NCBI GenBank assembly: GCA_964023205.1
Contig: OZ026838.1
Coordinates: 28,919,843 to 28,983,842 of the forward strand
Reading direction: 5' to 3'
Origin: Lutraria lutraria
Lineage: Eukaryota; Mollusca; Bivalvia; Venerida; Mactridae
DNA length: 64,000 nt
Shown one piece after another: positions 25,351 through 48,688 of this stretch. A program made the translations under genes and the position numbers. Every line of letters starts with the position of its first letter. The stretch's first letter is position 1. The notes under the pieces are model-generated. The model did not search any database, was not told where the DNA came from, and worked only from the letters and a program-made list of their open reading frames with translations.

Positions 25351-26530
25351 GTGCCTCAGAGAGATCTATCCACCTATAAGTTCCATGTTTTCTTCCTCCT
25401 AAAGATTCTGAGTAATGAGCTACATCTTATTCTAAGTGTTTGCATGACTCTGACGACACAGTGATCACAACAGCTTGATTTTTTTCTTCGAAGTGACCAG
25501 CAAAACTTGGTGGTTAATCAGGTTTACTTGAAAATTTCAATCACAAAAATTCTGCTTAAACAACCATGATTCCCATCCACAGGATAAAGAACATATTTTT
25601 TGGAAACACGAGTTCAAAAATCTTCAAGTGAACAATAATGCCAGTAAAATCACAAGCAAAAAAGTCTGTAAGCTTACTCAACATAAAATGAGTTTTAAAA
25701 AAAGTTGTACAGAAGCTTGTAGATTATCGTGAGAATTTTCACTGGCATGCTCCCAAGTATCCTGAAGGCCAAAGCATGATTCTCACCAATATTTATTTTA
25801 TAAGTGGTACTGGAGACAGGATCATAGTTAATGATGGATTTTAAACTTAAAACTGTATTTCCAATATGTACTACATGTATTTAGTATTTACATCATGTAC
25901 GTATAAATATTTCCAATAGAGAGGAAAAGTTGTCTATGAATATAACACATGTTCTTTGTAACAGTAAAGTTAAAGACACCATGTCTAGGGCCATTAGTTC
26001 CCCATTGAATCATGGATAAGTTGGCAGCTGGTCAGTTAGGTTTAACTGACGGGCAGTGAAGGAACTGGAGAGGGGTTGTATAAATGAAACAAATGATAAT
26101 ATAATAACAAGAAACTCTACATAAATTCTTAATACATATTCAATCACTGGTGATAATAATTGTAAAATACAATTTGTATATCAAAACTGACATTTACTGG
26201 TTAACATATATGTGATCTAGTTTTGTATTTAAATTTCATTATATCATCACTTTTGACTGCAATTTATTGTTACACATGTACCGGTATGTTAATTTCGTAT
26301 ATCATGAAATCTGTATATTAAAAACAAAGGTGGTAAAATGACACAAAATTAATATAATTAAACAGCTACGGGTATCTTCTTTTTGATGTGGCAATATGAA
26401 TGGAATATGTTGAGCATCAATCAAAGGTAAAACATCTGTACCTGTGCCCATTGATTAATAACAACAAGAAAATTCCAAGATAAAAAAAATGTCACATTTT
26501 CTCAATTGACATCTTTTCAATTTGTCAATT
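25351..26530. other. Spacer between the convergent 3' ends of RPA2 and EXOSC3
   Basis: AT-rich. It may contain the body of the minus-strand element ending at 25311. No exon, RNA gene or clear repeat boundary was recognised. Confidence 0.4.
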
Positions 26531-26531
26531 A

Positions 26532-26537
26532 TTTATT
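26532..26537 (-). terminator. Candidate EXOSC3 polyadenylation signal
   Basis: AATAAA on the minus strand, about 370 bp after the EXOSC3 stop codon. Other AT-rich variants are nearby, so the site used is uncertain. Confidence 0.4.
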
Positions 26538-26906
26538 CTTATGTCAGCGACTGATTTAGACAGCTCTAGAGTTCAACATTAAAAGATGATGTGAGCAGTT
26601 ACAACTCTTCACAAACTTGATATTTAACTTGGAAGGTAAGTTTAACATGAGACTACACAGATACAACAAATTTACATCACTGTACAATCCTCCATCCTTA
26701 GAATATTTACATAGTCCCTCAATGTAACCATGGAGGTATTAAATTCCATGATCACATTTTCATAGAAATAATGACTCAATGTGCTTAGATAATCCATCAT
26801 GAAATTTCTGGAGAGACTTGTGCTATCTCAATGGAAACAATCTTCAGCCATCATGCCCAACCTGTATTGTCCATAAAAATATCCAGAAATGAATGTGTAT
26901 GGTTTT

Positions 26907-29900
26907 TCAATCTACCTCAATAAAAGCATCAGCCAGTTTTTTACACATTGCTGTAATCTGAGAGTTATCCATGTATTCGGACGCAGATATAGCATTTATG
27001 ATTGTAATTGTCTGTATAGTTGTTCTTGCTTTTACCCAAATACGGCCATTCATTCCTACTGTGGTTTCAAACGGCATGTTCCTACCAAGCAGCTTCAATA
27101 AAGGACAACTGGTGGACAGGATTCTACAACAACAACAAACATATAACTGTTCAGTAGTAATATCAGGTTTTTAAAGAAAGAATATACAGTAAAACCTCTA
27201 CAGAGCGGCCCTCTGTAGAGCAACAACATCTATAATAACACCAGAATTTCCCTAAGTTAATATTTACTGTAAATTTAACCTCTGTAGAGCAACAACCTCT
27301 AAACAATGGCCAATATTTACAGCTCCCACAGGGTGTTGCTCTACAGAGGTTGTACTGTACAGTAAAACCTGTGTTAGCATCCATCTCCAAATAAAGGTCA
27401 TTCTGTGAATAAAAGCCTTTCTAATAAAAAATATCTTCCGATTATTAAGAACAGTTGAACCTCTAAATAAGGGCAACCTGTCAATAAAAGTCTGATTTGG
27501 TCTTTCCTAAGGGTGGCCTTTGTTCACAGGTTTGACTTTACTAGTATATAACATCAATGAATTATCAATCAAAGTAATAATGCACCTTAACTATAGTAGG
27601 TGCAAGTATAGCATTCTATCATTTGGCAAAAAGGCTAAAAAACAACAATAGACTATTAAAAACATCGAGCACATAATTATACCGCAACGGTGGCTGAGTG
27701 GTTAGGGTGTCCGCCATTAGAGCGGGAGATCGAAGGTTCGAACCTCAGTGGAAAACCGGTTAGAACTGATGCGGTCGGTTGGTGATCTGCCAGCTAGTTA
27801 AATAATCGTTACCGTAGGCCCATCTCAGCCAGGCCCCAGCAAAAGAGAACCCAGCAAACACCCGACGTTGTATCAACGTTGAATATGCGTTGTATTTAAG
27901 TCGCGACGTCGGCGACCTAAATCCAACGTTGATTCAACGTAAGAATCACAACGATTATACAACGTCTGAATAAGACGCGTCTGCATGACGTTGGATTATG
28001 GTCAGATAATGATTTTGTTGAAATCATAACCAAAATTGAATATTGTCATGAAAAAACAACAACAAAAAACATATAAACCTTGTTCTTTCGCATATATGTA
28101 TATAAATTATTATGTTAGGGATCAGTTAAAAATAGCAAAACACTCTGACATGTTTACTCCCCTTAAAATGTTTCATATTACCGATAGGCGTCGCTTCGAG
28201 GGTCCAGTTATTTCGAATTTTACGATAATTCTTTTCTACACTAGTTGAAAATAATTAAATAAAGAAACGTTTGTTGACAATAATTTAAAAATATTCTTCA
28301 TAAAACCTACAAAATAAATGGATTAAAATCGTTTAATTTACATGAAAATGGACTGATCTATAATTATTCAAAACTACCAGCAACGGTTACATTGAATAGT
28401 GTTCAACGGTCCCAAGAAAAGTACTTTGATTTCGGGATAATATACAAAAGATCTGTCAAAATCGGATTTTAAGGTAAGTGGAATTTATGATTTAATTTGA
28501 TGTGTGATTTAATTTTGATGAGTATTAAGAATGTCAGTAAAAAGATGCATATGTACATGCATGCATCATATAATCGGAATTTCAGCAAACTTTTATTTTA
28601 AATCGAACAAGTAATCAATCAATTTCATAACTAATTGCACCCAATATCGTGTTGGTCGCTTTTAAGTTCGCTTATAGGTATTCAAATGTATTTTTATTGA
28701 AAAGTGCGATCATCTTTTAATCAAGTAAAATAAAACTGGTGAAATTACATTTTAAACTACCTGTTGTGTAAAGTCTAAATTCAAGACTACACAAATATTC
28801 ACAATCACTGTTCTGGTATCAGTTACATGTACATGTCTTAATGTCCATTATTTCCAACAAAATTGAGCATGAAAAACAGCATGAACTTAATTTGAAACTG
28901 TTCCAGAGGTTTTATTACTGACAACTGCCAAACTGGCCAGTGCCCGAATTGATTGATGAGTCCTCAGGTCAAATGTTCTTCATGCACGTAGGAAATGTGT
29001 TAATGAAAATTTAAGAGATATAATTTTATGTTATTCATTTCGTGTGGGGAACTTGTATGCTTCAGACTTAATTAAGAAGGATGTTTGGATTTATTATGCC
29101 TGACATATATGTACATGTTTTTGAGTTATGATCACTGGTTGATTATACAATGAATTCTTATAAATATATATAGTTTTATTTTCAATGTTCATGTGTCAAG
29201 TTACAGAATTTTTGGAATAAGAAATACATGTTCATTTGCTCTAACTTATAGTTTATTATAATTCTTTACAGATTGATGTCCAAATTTAACATGACTGGGG
29301 ACGATGGAATTCTTCAGGTCAAGCTTGTTTGGCGTTGTTCAGGGTAAATTTATCATTCTTTATTTCTGAATAATCCGTAATTAATTCAGTCATGGTTGTA
29401 AAATTATGTATGATGACTACAACATATATAATATCATACAAACACTGATTAAGTAAAAAAGCTGGGCTTTCTCATAGCAAAATGCATGTCTAAATAATAC
29501 CGTTTGAGATTGCATTTGCCTATATTGAATATTATTAGGTATATATATCATATTAATTAGAATAAATTCTGCATGTTCAGTTTTCTGTGAGCTTGTGTAA
29601 TTTTCTCTTTTATTTTGTTGCTTGGTATAATCAATGGAGTCTTTAGAAAAAATTAATATGTAATCATCATGGCAGATTGATAACAGAAACACAGAAGACT
29701 GTATATTTTTCAAATAGTAAAAATTATTAGCTTGGATAAGTAGATGAAATGACTTCCGAAAATGCCCGCTGACTTAATATGCTTGCACTTTTACTATTTC
29801 AGCAAATACTATGAAGTCTATGTCAAAGGAAACTGAACAGGATGCCAGCCCACTGAAGTAGACTCCATGGAGAATCACAGACAGGAAATCCAGAGGGATT

Positions 29901-32749
29901 AATTTATTAGTTTCTAACTATTTTGTACATGTCATTTAAACGAAAATTTGTAAGTGTTTATAATCACTGAATAATCATCTACTGTGTGTTTATACAAAAT
30001 TATGTACAGTATTCGTGTCTACATGTGTATGTAATAATTTGCAAGAATAAATTAGATATATTCCAAATTGTGAACATTTGTTTTTTGTTTGACATTTCAA
30101 ATGATAAATATAGACTAGGTTGTATCGTGAGATTAAAAGTGAACTTTTTGATATAGGTTATAGACATATTAATTATTGAGCAATATTATTTTAATAGTGT
30201 GCAGTATCCTCATGAAGAACTAATTATACAGGATTAGTAACTGGCGTCATTGTGTTCTTTGTTTAAACATCCCTGAGTTTTGTTGATATAATCACCTTAA
30301 TTACTTACAGGCGTGTAAATATATACACGTTGGATTTTGGTTGTATACAGGTTGGATTTTGGTTGTATACAGGTTGGACTGTGGTTGTATACAGGTTGGA
30401 TTTTGGTTGTATACAGGTTGGAATGTGGTTGTATACACGTTGGAATGTGGTTGTATACAGGTTGGATTTTGGTTGCAAACACGTTGGATTTTGGTTGTAT
30501 ACACGACGTTGTATTGACGTCGGGAAATGACGTCTAAAAAACTTTCATTTACAACCTAAATCCAACGGTCATCCAACGTCAGGGTACAACGTCTGTACAA
30601 CGTTTTTACAATGTCAAGTGTTTGCTGGGAAGGGATTCGGGAGGTACTGTGTGAATATAAGATAGATGCCTCATAAGCCAACTTGGCTGGCCCTTTCAAT
30701 AGGGGTGACACTATAATAAACAAAACCTTTACCTTTATACTAATACTGGTACTTACTTTCTAATGAGACTAAGAGCACATGTATGTAGAAAACCTCCATC
30801 TCGACCAATCACTCCCATACCAGCACTTCTACCTGCACTATCAATACACACCAATTCTGGCTCCATATCTTTGTTGGCCATTAGTAACTTAGCATAAACT
30901 ATATCTCCAACCTGACATAAATAGGTTATGGAATATTTTATATGAATACATGTACGTTTCATGGGATGGTTCTACAAATGAATATTATCTCCAAGATTTG
31001 GAAAAAACATCAAATATTTCAGGAAATAAACAAGGCAATTAATATCTAACAGACTTAACAGTTAAAAAGAAATAATTTTAAATTATTTGGACATGCATTC
31101 AACTATAAAAGACTGTGGCAAAAAGTATTTTCTAATATTAATTATTACCTTAACATCAGGTCTGTTACGTTTTGTTGCACTTTCAAAGGACAAATAAGAC
31201 AATGAGGCCATCTCACTACCTCCAATATCTACACGAAATACATCCCCAGCTTTTTGAGTCACAATACCAATAACTGATTCTCCTCGAACAGGAACATACT
31301 GAAGAAAAAATGTCATACAAACAATGAAAATCCAAACACTTAAGATTCCAACCAATCATAAATAAAAGCAAGTGCACTGAACATTTAGTCCAGTGAAAAT
31401 GCAAACGTTACAGGACCGTGTGAACTTTTAGTGGACCAAAAAGAGCACACGCAAAATTTTATATAATTGGCTAAAAAAACATATTTTTCAAAGTGATTAA
31501 AATAATTAATATTTATTTTTTGTTTTGAAACATGGTAAAAGTATCACTGAAAAATTTACTGGACCGTCGGACCACTGACCTTTACAAAATTACTGGACCG
31601 ATGGTCATTTTGGTGGACTCGGTCCAAGGTCCGGGCCTAAATTCGAAAACTGGCAACTGTGCTAAATATAAATTAAATGATTTTGAATTCCCAGACAAAA
31701 AATAGAAGATCATAAGCAGGATTTGAAAACAGATCAGAAAACTTCTATTTTCCATTAAGTCATCTTTCCTAATATTTGGACCTTCAAATGGCCTATGATA
31801 CTTTAATTAACTATTTTAGTGTCTGACAGCAGCTAAGGAAAATGCCTAAATGGTCTTAATATCTGATGATAACTGAATATGGTCATTGAAAATAATCATA
31901 AATGTTTCCCTGACCACATTCAATGGTTCTCACATAAATATCTTTTATCTTTTGATATGAATTCAGACTTTATTAATCTGTTAACAAAAACGTGTGCATT
32001 TGCCATTATAAGGCTGTCTTAGCTTCGAACAAAATCAATTGATCAACAAACTTCTGGCAATTACTTTTCACTTTTTCCTGTTTAAGAGACTGTCAAATTG
32101 TGGTAATGGTAACAATTGATAAATAAATCGTGTTGCCATTTCATAGACAAACATTATTTTAGTAATACCAAGGACTTATATACATAAATGTATCCTTGGT
32201 TATTTAATTTATATATACTTACAAACTGAAATACACATAACATGAGAAGAGACATTATTGGTCGTTTATCTAAGAAGCACAAAATGTATCCTCACCTGTC
32301 ACAGTCAAAAGTCTAAGACATATAAATACAGTAACACATATATGTGTATATAGTGAACATTTTTGAGAGATTACAGTATTATACAACAGCCAACATCTAC
32401 ATGGTACTTATTATAATAAGATACCACACTTAACGACATCAATCCAGGTATTTTAATCCAATCCCATTAAATATCTCACTATTATCAGATCAAGGACTTA
32501 CAAACATACATGTATGTATATTAGTCCTTGATCAGGTTTACCCACCCTTTTGTGATGACTGTCAATCCAGTAAATATTTGGCTCTTTGTGTCTCAAAATT
32601 CCTGGTTTTGTGACAGCCACAGCGTCTCCATCTTGTTTAAGGCCTGGACCTAGTATAGTCTTAGACGTTTTCTCGGAAACTTTAACGTTATTCACAACGT
32701 CACCAGGCATAAACACTTTGTTACAAATTTCTCCCACATGGTCAGACAT
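26907..32749 (-). CDS. EXOSC3: Exosome complex component RRP40, complete in four exons
   Basis: S1/KH-domain cap subunit of the RNA exosome, which guides RNA into the barrel for 3'-5' processing and decay in nucleus and cytoplasm. Exons in transcript order: 32749-32546, 31298-31149, 30911-30757 and 27123-26907 (stop TGA). They total 726 nt and encode 241 aa; human is 275, with a longer N-terminus. Residues 1-68 form the N-terminal domain ending [17 protein letters not shown]. The S1 domain is about 69-150 ([50 protein letters not shown]). The KH domain begins near 165 and carries the Rrp40 signature GMNGRIW at 193-199. All splice sites are GT-AG and phases match. Intron 3 holds two MITEs, a SINE and a 2.8-kb TIR element. 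Head-to-head with CARM1. Confidence 0.95.
27187..27357. mobile_element. TA-flanked MITE, EXOSC3 intron 3
   Basis: CAGTAAAACCTCTACAGAG opens it and CTACAGAGGTTGTACTG closes it, with TA on both sides, 171 bp. It contains GAGCAACAACCTC-type inner repeats. A related copy is at 56980. Confidence 0.75.
27360..27538. mobile_element. Second TA-flanked MITE directly abutting the first
   Basis: CAGTAAAACCTGTGTTAG to ACAGGTTTGACTT. The TA at 27358-27359 serves as flank for both elements. Same family as 17585 but in the opposite orientation; an internal CAGTTGAACCTC hints at a composite. Confidence 0.6.
27681..27849 (+). mobile_element. tRNA-derived SINE (5' part, interrupted at 27850)
   Basis: RNA polymerase III promoter boxes are visible: box A-like GTGGCTGAGTGGTTAGGG and box B GGTTCGAACCT. 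The non-tRNA body follows. The likely 3' part resumes at 30630 (GGCTGGCCCTTTCAATAGGG, then an ATAATAAACAAAA tail to about 30725) after a 2.8-kb insertion. Confidence 0.65.
29276..29836 (+). CDS. Hypothetical 33-aa spliced micro-gene inside the TIR element
   Basis: No family recognised. A donor ATTTTAAG|GTAAGT ends a non-coding exon at about 28471. An acceptor CTTTACAG opens an exon at 29272 with ATG at 29276 and donor AGG|GTAAAT after 29343. The acceptor CTATTTCAG opens the last exon at 29803, and a stop TGA follows at 29834. The joined frame has 34 codons ([14 protein letters not shown]...[10 protein letters not shown]) and a poly(A) signal AATAAA follows at about 30046. The joint is in phase and both splice pairs are close to consensus. 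It could be a real small gene, a captured gene piece or chance; there is no expression evidence. Confidence 0.3.
30329..30504 (+). repeat. 22-bp minisatellite, eight units
   Basis: Units of GTTGGATTTTGGTTGTATAC plus AG/AC repeat eight times with few substitutions. Reading frames here on both strands are translations of the repeat, not genes. The unit lies just inside the right terminus of the TIR element. Confidence 0.9.
31408..31646 (+). repeat. Unclassified interspersed repeat, copy 1 (EXOSC3 intron 1)
   Basis: Shares AGTGGACCAAAAA, TTGGCTAAAAAAAC, TATCACTG and GACTCGGTCCAAGGTC in the same order and orientation with 36212-36428. About 240 bp; ends are not clearly defined. Confidence 0.6.
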
Positions 32750-33011
32750 ATTGAATATTAACCGAAGCGCTTCGAATATTATTTCTACTTTCGGTTCGAT
32801 GTAATTTTATTGCTGAGTTCTATACGTAAAGTTGAGCGGCCGATTGTCCAAAGTTTTACGCGATTTTTAATGGCACGATCAATTATTTGACTTTCTTTCG
32901 TTAATGTCACAAACAACGAACTATTAAATTGTTGAAGACGAAAAGTACATGTGACCTACTTTCAGTTTAATTACATTTACTTAGCCTCGTTTTGAAAGTC
33001 CAAATGAGAAA
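32750..33011. promoter_or_regulatory. Bidirectional promoter, EXOSC3 / CARM1
   Basis: Only 262 bp separate the two divergent start codons, so both promoters must overlap or lie in the 5' UTRs. The dyad CGAAGCGCTTCG at 32763-32774 sits between two AATATT blocks, 14 bp from the EXOSC3 ATG. GTCACAAAC and CATGTGACC motifs lie nearer CARM1. No TATA box was identified. Confidence 0.75.
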
Positions 33012-44747
<11,736 letters not shown>

Positions 44748-44789
44748 AGTGAACAGAGTAAAAGCTGAGATACTGTATACAAACTTAGA

Positions 44790-44795
44790 AATAAA
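44790..44795 (+). terminator. CARM1 polyadenylation signal (proximal)
   Basis: AATAAA 43 bp after the stop codon. A second AATAAA at 45124-45129 could end a longer 3' UTR. A C-rich run lies at about 44994-45012. Confidence 0.5.
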
Positions 44796-45804
44796 CTATG
44801 ATCATTTTAAGTGTTGTGCTCATAATGTGCTCCAACTTACTATGTAAGACAAGGTAAATCCAAAATACAGAAAGTGTTCCCTGTGTCTGGATTTTGTCAG
44901 GATAGTTGTGAGTCTGTTTAAGGATTTTCTTGCCAACTGTATGGGACTGATGTGCAGACTTCGAGGTTTTATTTAGGGTGATCAGACCCCTGCCCCCGCC
45001 CCCCCCCCCCCCTCTCCACAAAGTGGATAGATGATTTCTGGATACATCTGAAGTATGAAATGATCATTTGTGTCTAGGAAGTTTTATTATTTCTTGAATT
45101 CTTGAGGATGCTATTCTGATACAAATAAACTATCACTCTCATGCATTGATGACAGTGTACCTTGTGTATTCTACTTGATATCGACTGGAATTCACTTTGG
45201 AAAAAAATCACATGAATTATGTACATGTAGATGATGATGTTTGAAGTTATACATGTAATCTTTTAATTGAACATATCGATGTTGTTTGCTGGCTGTTCTC
45301 ATGCTTTAAAATGTAATTCTAACTTCTTAGAACACTCTTAGCTTATATTAAGCAATGGTATGTCATAGTGTTGCTCATGAAATATAATGGCTTAATCTTA
45401 ATTATGTCATTACAGATACATGCCAGTGTACTTAACTTTAATCCGAAATTTGAAAACCATGTAACCGTGATTGTTCCGGTTTTTTTTTTTAATTAAACTT
45501 GTAGCAAAAAGTGATTGAAACCTTTTCATGCTACTGCTAGAAATATGTGCTGGTGCTGACATTAGAACTAGTTTATTTTTATTGCTTCTTATTAATCTAC
45601 TGGTTGTACCACTAATACGGGTGTATTTTCAGGTACCGTAAACATGCTTGTTTAGGTCCCATCTTTGTTTAAGATGCTGGTAAAAAATCAGCGTAATTTC
45701 TGGGATTTTGCTTGATGGTCAAAATGCTGTTGATTTTCAAACTTGCATAGACATCTTGACTATGAAATATGGGATTTTTTCCCCTTCTTGAGGCCATTCT
45801 ATAG

Positions 45805-45986
45805 GTGCGTGGTTAGTGTGCTTGATTTGTAACCCTGCAGTTTGGTCATACTTTCTATGAAAATTTGACAAAAATGTCAATTTTCCTCCACATGTGGATG
45901 AGTTGCCAGTTTCATGTGGAAGTACTGGTTAGAATACAGTCCAGGAAAAATGGGTAGGTGAAACAGCCATAAACCAAATAAATAAA
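45805..45986 (+). mobile_element. Full-length tRNA-derived SINE with 13-bp target duplication
   Basis: GTGCGTGGTTAGTGTGC resembles a tRNA box A. The 3' part includes AGTACTGGTTAG and the tail is AAATAAATAAA. The 13-bp GGCCATTCTATAG occurs exactly at 45792-45804 and 45987-45999, the direct duplication expected from LINE-driven insertion. It lies in the 3' flank of CARM1. Confidence 0.8.
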
Positions 45987-46319
45987 GGCCATTCTATAGA
46001 TATTGTCTTTGTTTGACAAATAGATTCAGATTGTACCAATTACGTCCATTTTTAGTCCTGATAACAGATTATCAAGTTCTACTCCTTTGTATAAGTCGCA
46101 CCTGATAGGGATGTAAAAAATTTGTTCACATGTGTTTTATACAGTAATTTCTATTGGTAAGATATTTGTGCAATGTGTGATGTATTTAATTTAAAGTTCT
46201 AAGCAATAAGATCTGATTCAGATCGGTGACTCCCAAGTTATTTATGCTTTGAGCTTAGACTGTCCGTTTGTGAGTATTTATTTTCACTCAAAAATGATAT
46301 AAAGTATGGTACATATATA

Positions 46320-46482
46320 CTCAAATCTGTGAACAAAGGTTACCCTTGGAAAAGACAAAATGTGGCCTTTATTGACAAGTGGCTCTTATTTGGAGGTCAT
46401 TTTGCTTTAAATAGACTGACAGTTGTAAAAGAAAAGCCTTTATTCACAGGATGGCCTTTATTCAGAGGTGGCTGCTAACACT
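46320..46482. mobile_element. Degenerate TA-MITE
   Basis: CTCAAATCTGTGAACAAAGG and CAGAGGTGGCTGCTAACAC match the family at 17585, but the right terminal GTTTGACTG is lost. Confidence 0.55.
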
Positions 46483-46926
46483 CAATAGATGAGTGAGTTG
46501 CCTATCTTAAAGATGTATTGTCCACATGAACTGGAATAAGCCATCACTCCTATGGATATTTTATTATTCTGACAAATGAAACACTCCTTCTCTTTCAAGG
46601 GTTACTTCTTTTTTGTGCACAAATATTTGAATTAAAAGTTGGCGCCATATTTTTGCCCCTGTGAACATAATCTTCCCTTGTCATTCATGTCATAGAAGTT
46701 GAACGGATGCTTATTAATTTCTTCTAATAGTGTGTGTACAAATTTATTTCATTAGAATTAGTTCATTGTAATAGTTGATTAAGTTGCTCAAAAAAGTTTA
46801 GAATTTAGCCTTGCAGATTTTAGTGTGAAAAAAGAATGGCACAATTCTATCAAAAGTTAAACTAATCCTGTTTTGTATGTTATGTGACAGAAAGTTTCAA
46901 CTTGAAATTTAAATTGCTCAAAGGAT

Positions 46927-48688
46927 TTTTTAGCTCACCAGAGCACGAATGTGCTCAGGGTGAGCTTTTGTGATCGCCCGGCGTCCATCGTGCGTCGTTA
47001 CGAATACGTGGCGTCCATGTTTACTTAAAACAACATCTCCTCCTACACCCCTATGCCAATTGCAACCAAACTTGGCTGGAATGATCCTTGGGTGGTCCCC
47101 TTTCAAAGTTGTTCAAAAAATTAAATTTCATTAAAAATTCTGGTTGCTATGGCAACAAATTGAAAAAACTTAAAAAATCTTCTTGTCTGAAACCACAGGG
47201 CCTAGAGCTTAGATATTTGGTATGTAGCATTGTCTAATGGAACTCTACAAAGATTGTTCAAATTATTCCCCTAGGGTCAAAATTGGCTCCGCCCCGGGGG
47301 TAACTTGATTTTACATAGACTTATATAGGAAATTTAAAAAATCTTCTTGTCAAAAACTACAATGCCTAGAGCTTTGATATTTGGTGTGTAGCATAGTCTA
47401 GTGGACCTCTACCAAGTTTGTTCAAATTATTGCCCTAGGGTCAAAATTGGCCCCGCCCCGAGGGTCACTTGATTTATATAGACTTATATAGGAAAATTTA
47501 AAAAATCTTCTTCTCCGAAACCGCAAGGCCTAGAGCTTAGATATTTTGTATGTGGCATTGTCTAGTGGACCACTACCAAGTTTGTTGAAATTATGGCCCC
47601 GGTGTCAAAATTGGCCCTGCCCTGGGGTTTATTCTATTTTATATAGGAAAATTTAAAAAATCTTCTCCGAAACCACAAGGCCTAGAGCTAAGATATTTGG
47701 TATGTAGCATTGTCTAGTGGACCTCTACCAAGTTTGTTCAAATTATTGCCCTAGAGTCAAAATTGGCCCCGCCCCGGGGGTCACTTGATTTATATAGACT
47801 TATATAGGAAAATTTAAAAAATCTTCTTCTCCGAAACCACAAGGCCTAGAGCTAAGATATTTGGTATGTAGCATTGTCTAGTGGACCTCTACCAAGTTTG
47901 TTCAAATTATTGCCCTAGGGTCAAAATTGGCCCCGCCCCGAGGGTCACTTGATTTATATAGACTTATATAGGAAAATTTAAAAAATCTTCTTCTCCGAAA
48001 CCGCAAGGCATAGAGCTTAGATATTTTGTATGTGGCATTGTCTAGTGGACCTCTACCAAGTTTGTTCAAATTATGGCCCCAGTGTCAAAATTGGCCCTGC
48101 CCTGGGGTTTATTCTATTTTATATAGGAAAATTTAAAAAATCTTCTTCTCCGAAACCACAAGGCCTAGAGCTAAGATATTTGGTATGTAGCATTGTCTAG
48201 TGGACCTCTACCAAGTTTGTTCAAATTATTGCCCTAGGTTCAAAATTGGCCCCGCCCCTGGGGTCACTTGATTTATATAGACTTATATAGGAAAATTTAA
48301 AAAATCTTCTTCTCCGAAACCGCAAGGCCTAGAGCTTAGATATTTTGTATGTGGCATTGTGTAGTGGACCTCTACCAAGTTTGTTCAAATTATGGCCCCG
48401 GGGTCAAAATTAGCCCTGCCCTGGGGTTTAATCTATTTTATATAGGAAAATTTTAAAAAATCTTCTTCTCCGAAACCAGTGACAAGGCCTAGAGCTAAGA
48501 TATTTGGTATCTAGCTTTGTCTAATGGACCTCTTTAAAATCTGTTCATATAATGGCCATGGGATAAAAAACGGCCCAGATGGGTCACTTGATCTTACTTA
48601 GACTCGTATAGAAAACTTCAACAATGTTAATCTCCAAATGACCTTTTCTCCTGGTGAGCATTTATAGGGCCATCATGGCCCTCTTGTT
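46927..48688 (+). mobile_element. Helitron-like element E with tandem array
   Basis: TTTTTAGCTCACCAGAGCACG hairpin start and GGGCCATCATGGCCC-TCTTGTT end, with about ten 164/155-bp alternating units. It is nearly the same length and architecture as element C at 17979, so both may copy one source. Confidence 0.65.

Larger units (their letters stand above)
27850..30629. mobile_element. 2.78-kb CCCAGCAAACAC-ended TIR element inside the SINE
   Basis: CCCAGCAAACAC at 27850 and GTGTTTGCTGGG ending 30629. Many AACGT/ACGTT dyads lie near both ends. No transposase is present. The flanks are GAA on the left and AAG on the right, with no convincing duplication. The right interior holds a 22-bp minisatellite. 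The middle contains three exon-like segments with consensus splice sites. The superfamily is not assigned. Confidence 0.6.

Noticed and set aside
27681..27760. tRNA gene, because box A and box B are present
   Set aside because: No acceptor stem or sensible anticodon arm; it continues into a SINE body.
29417..29713. 98-aa minus-strand reading frame inside the TIR element
   Set aside because: AT-rich composition, no motif, and antisense to better-supported splice signals.
30301..30537. Reading frames on both strands with Tyr/Thr/Trp repeats
   Set aside because: All are translations of the 22-bp minisatellite.
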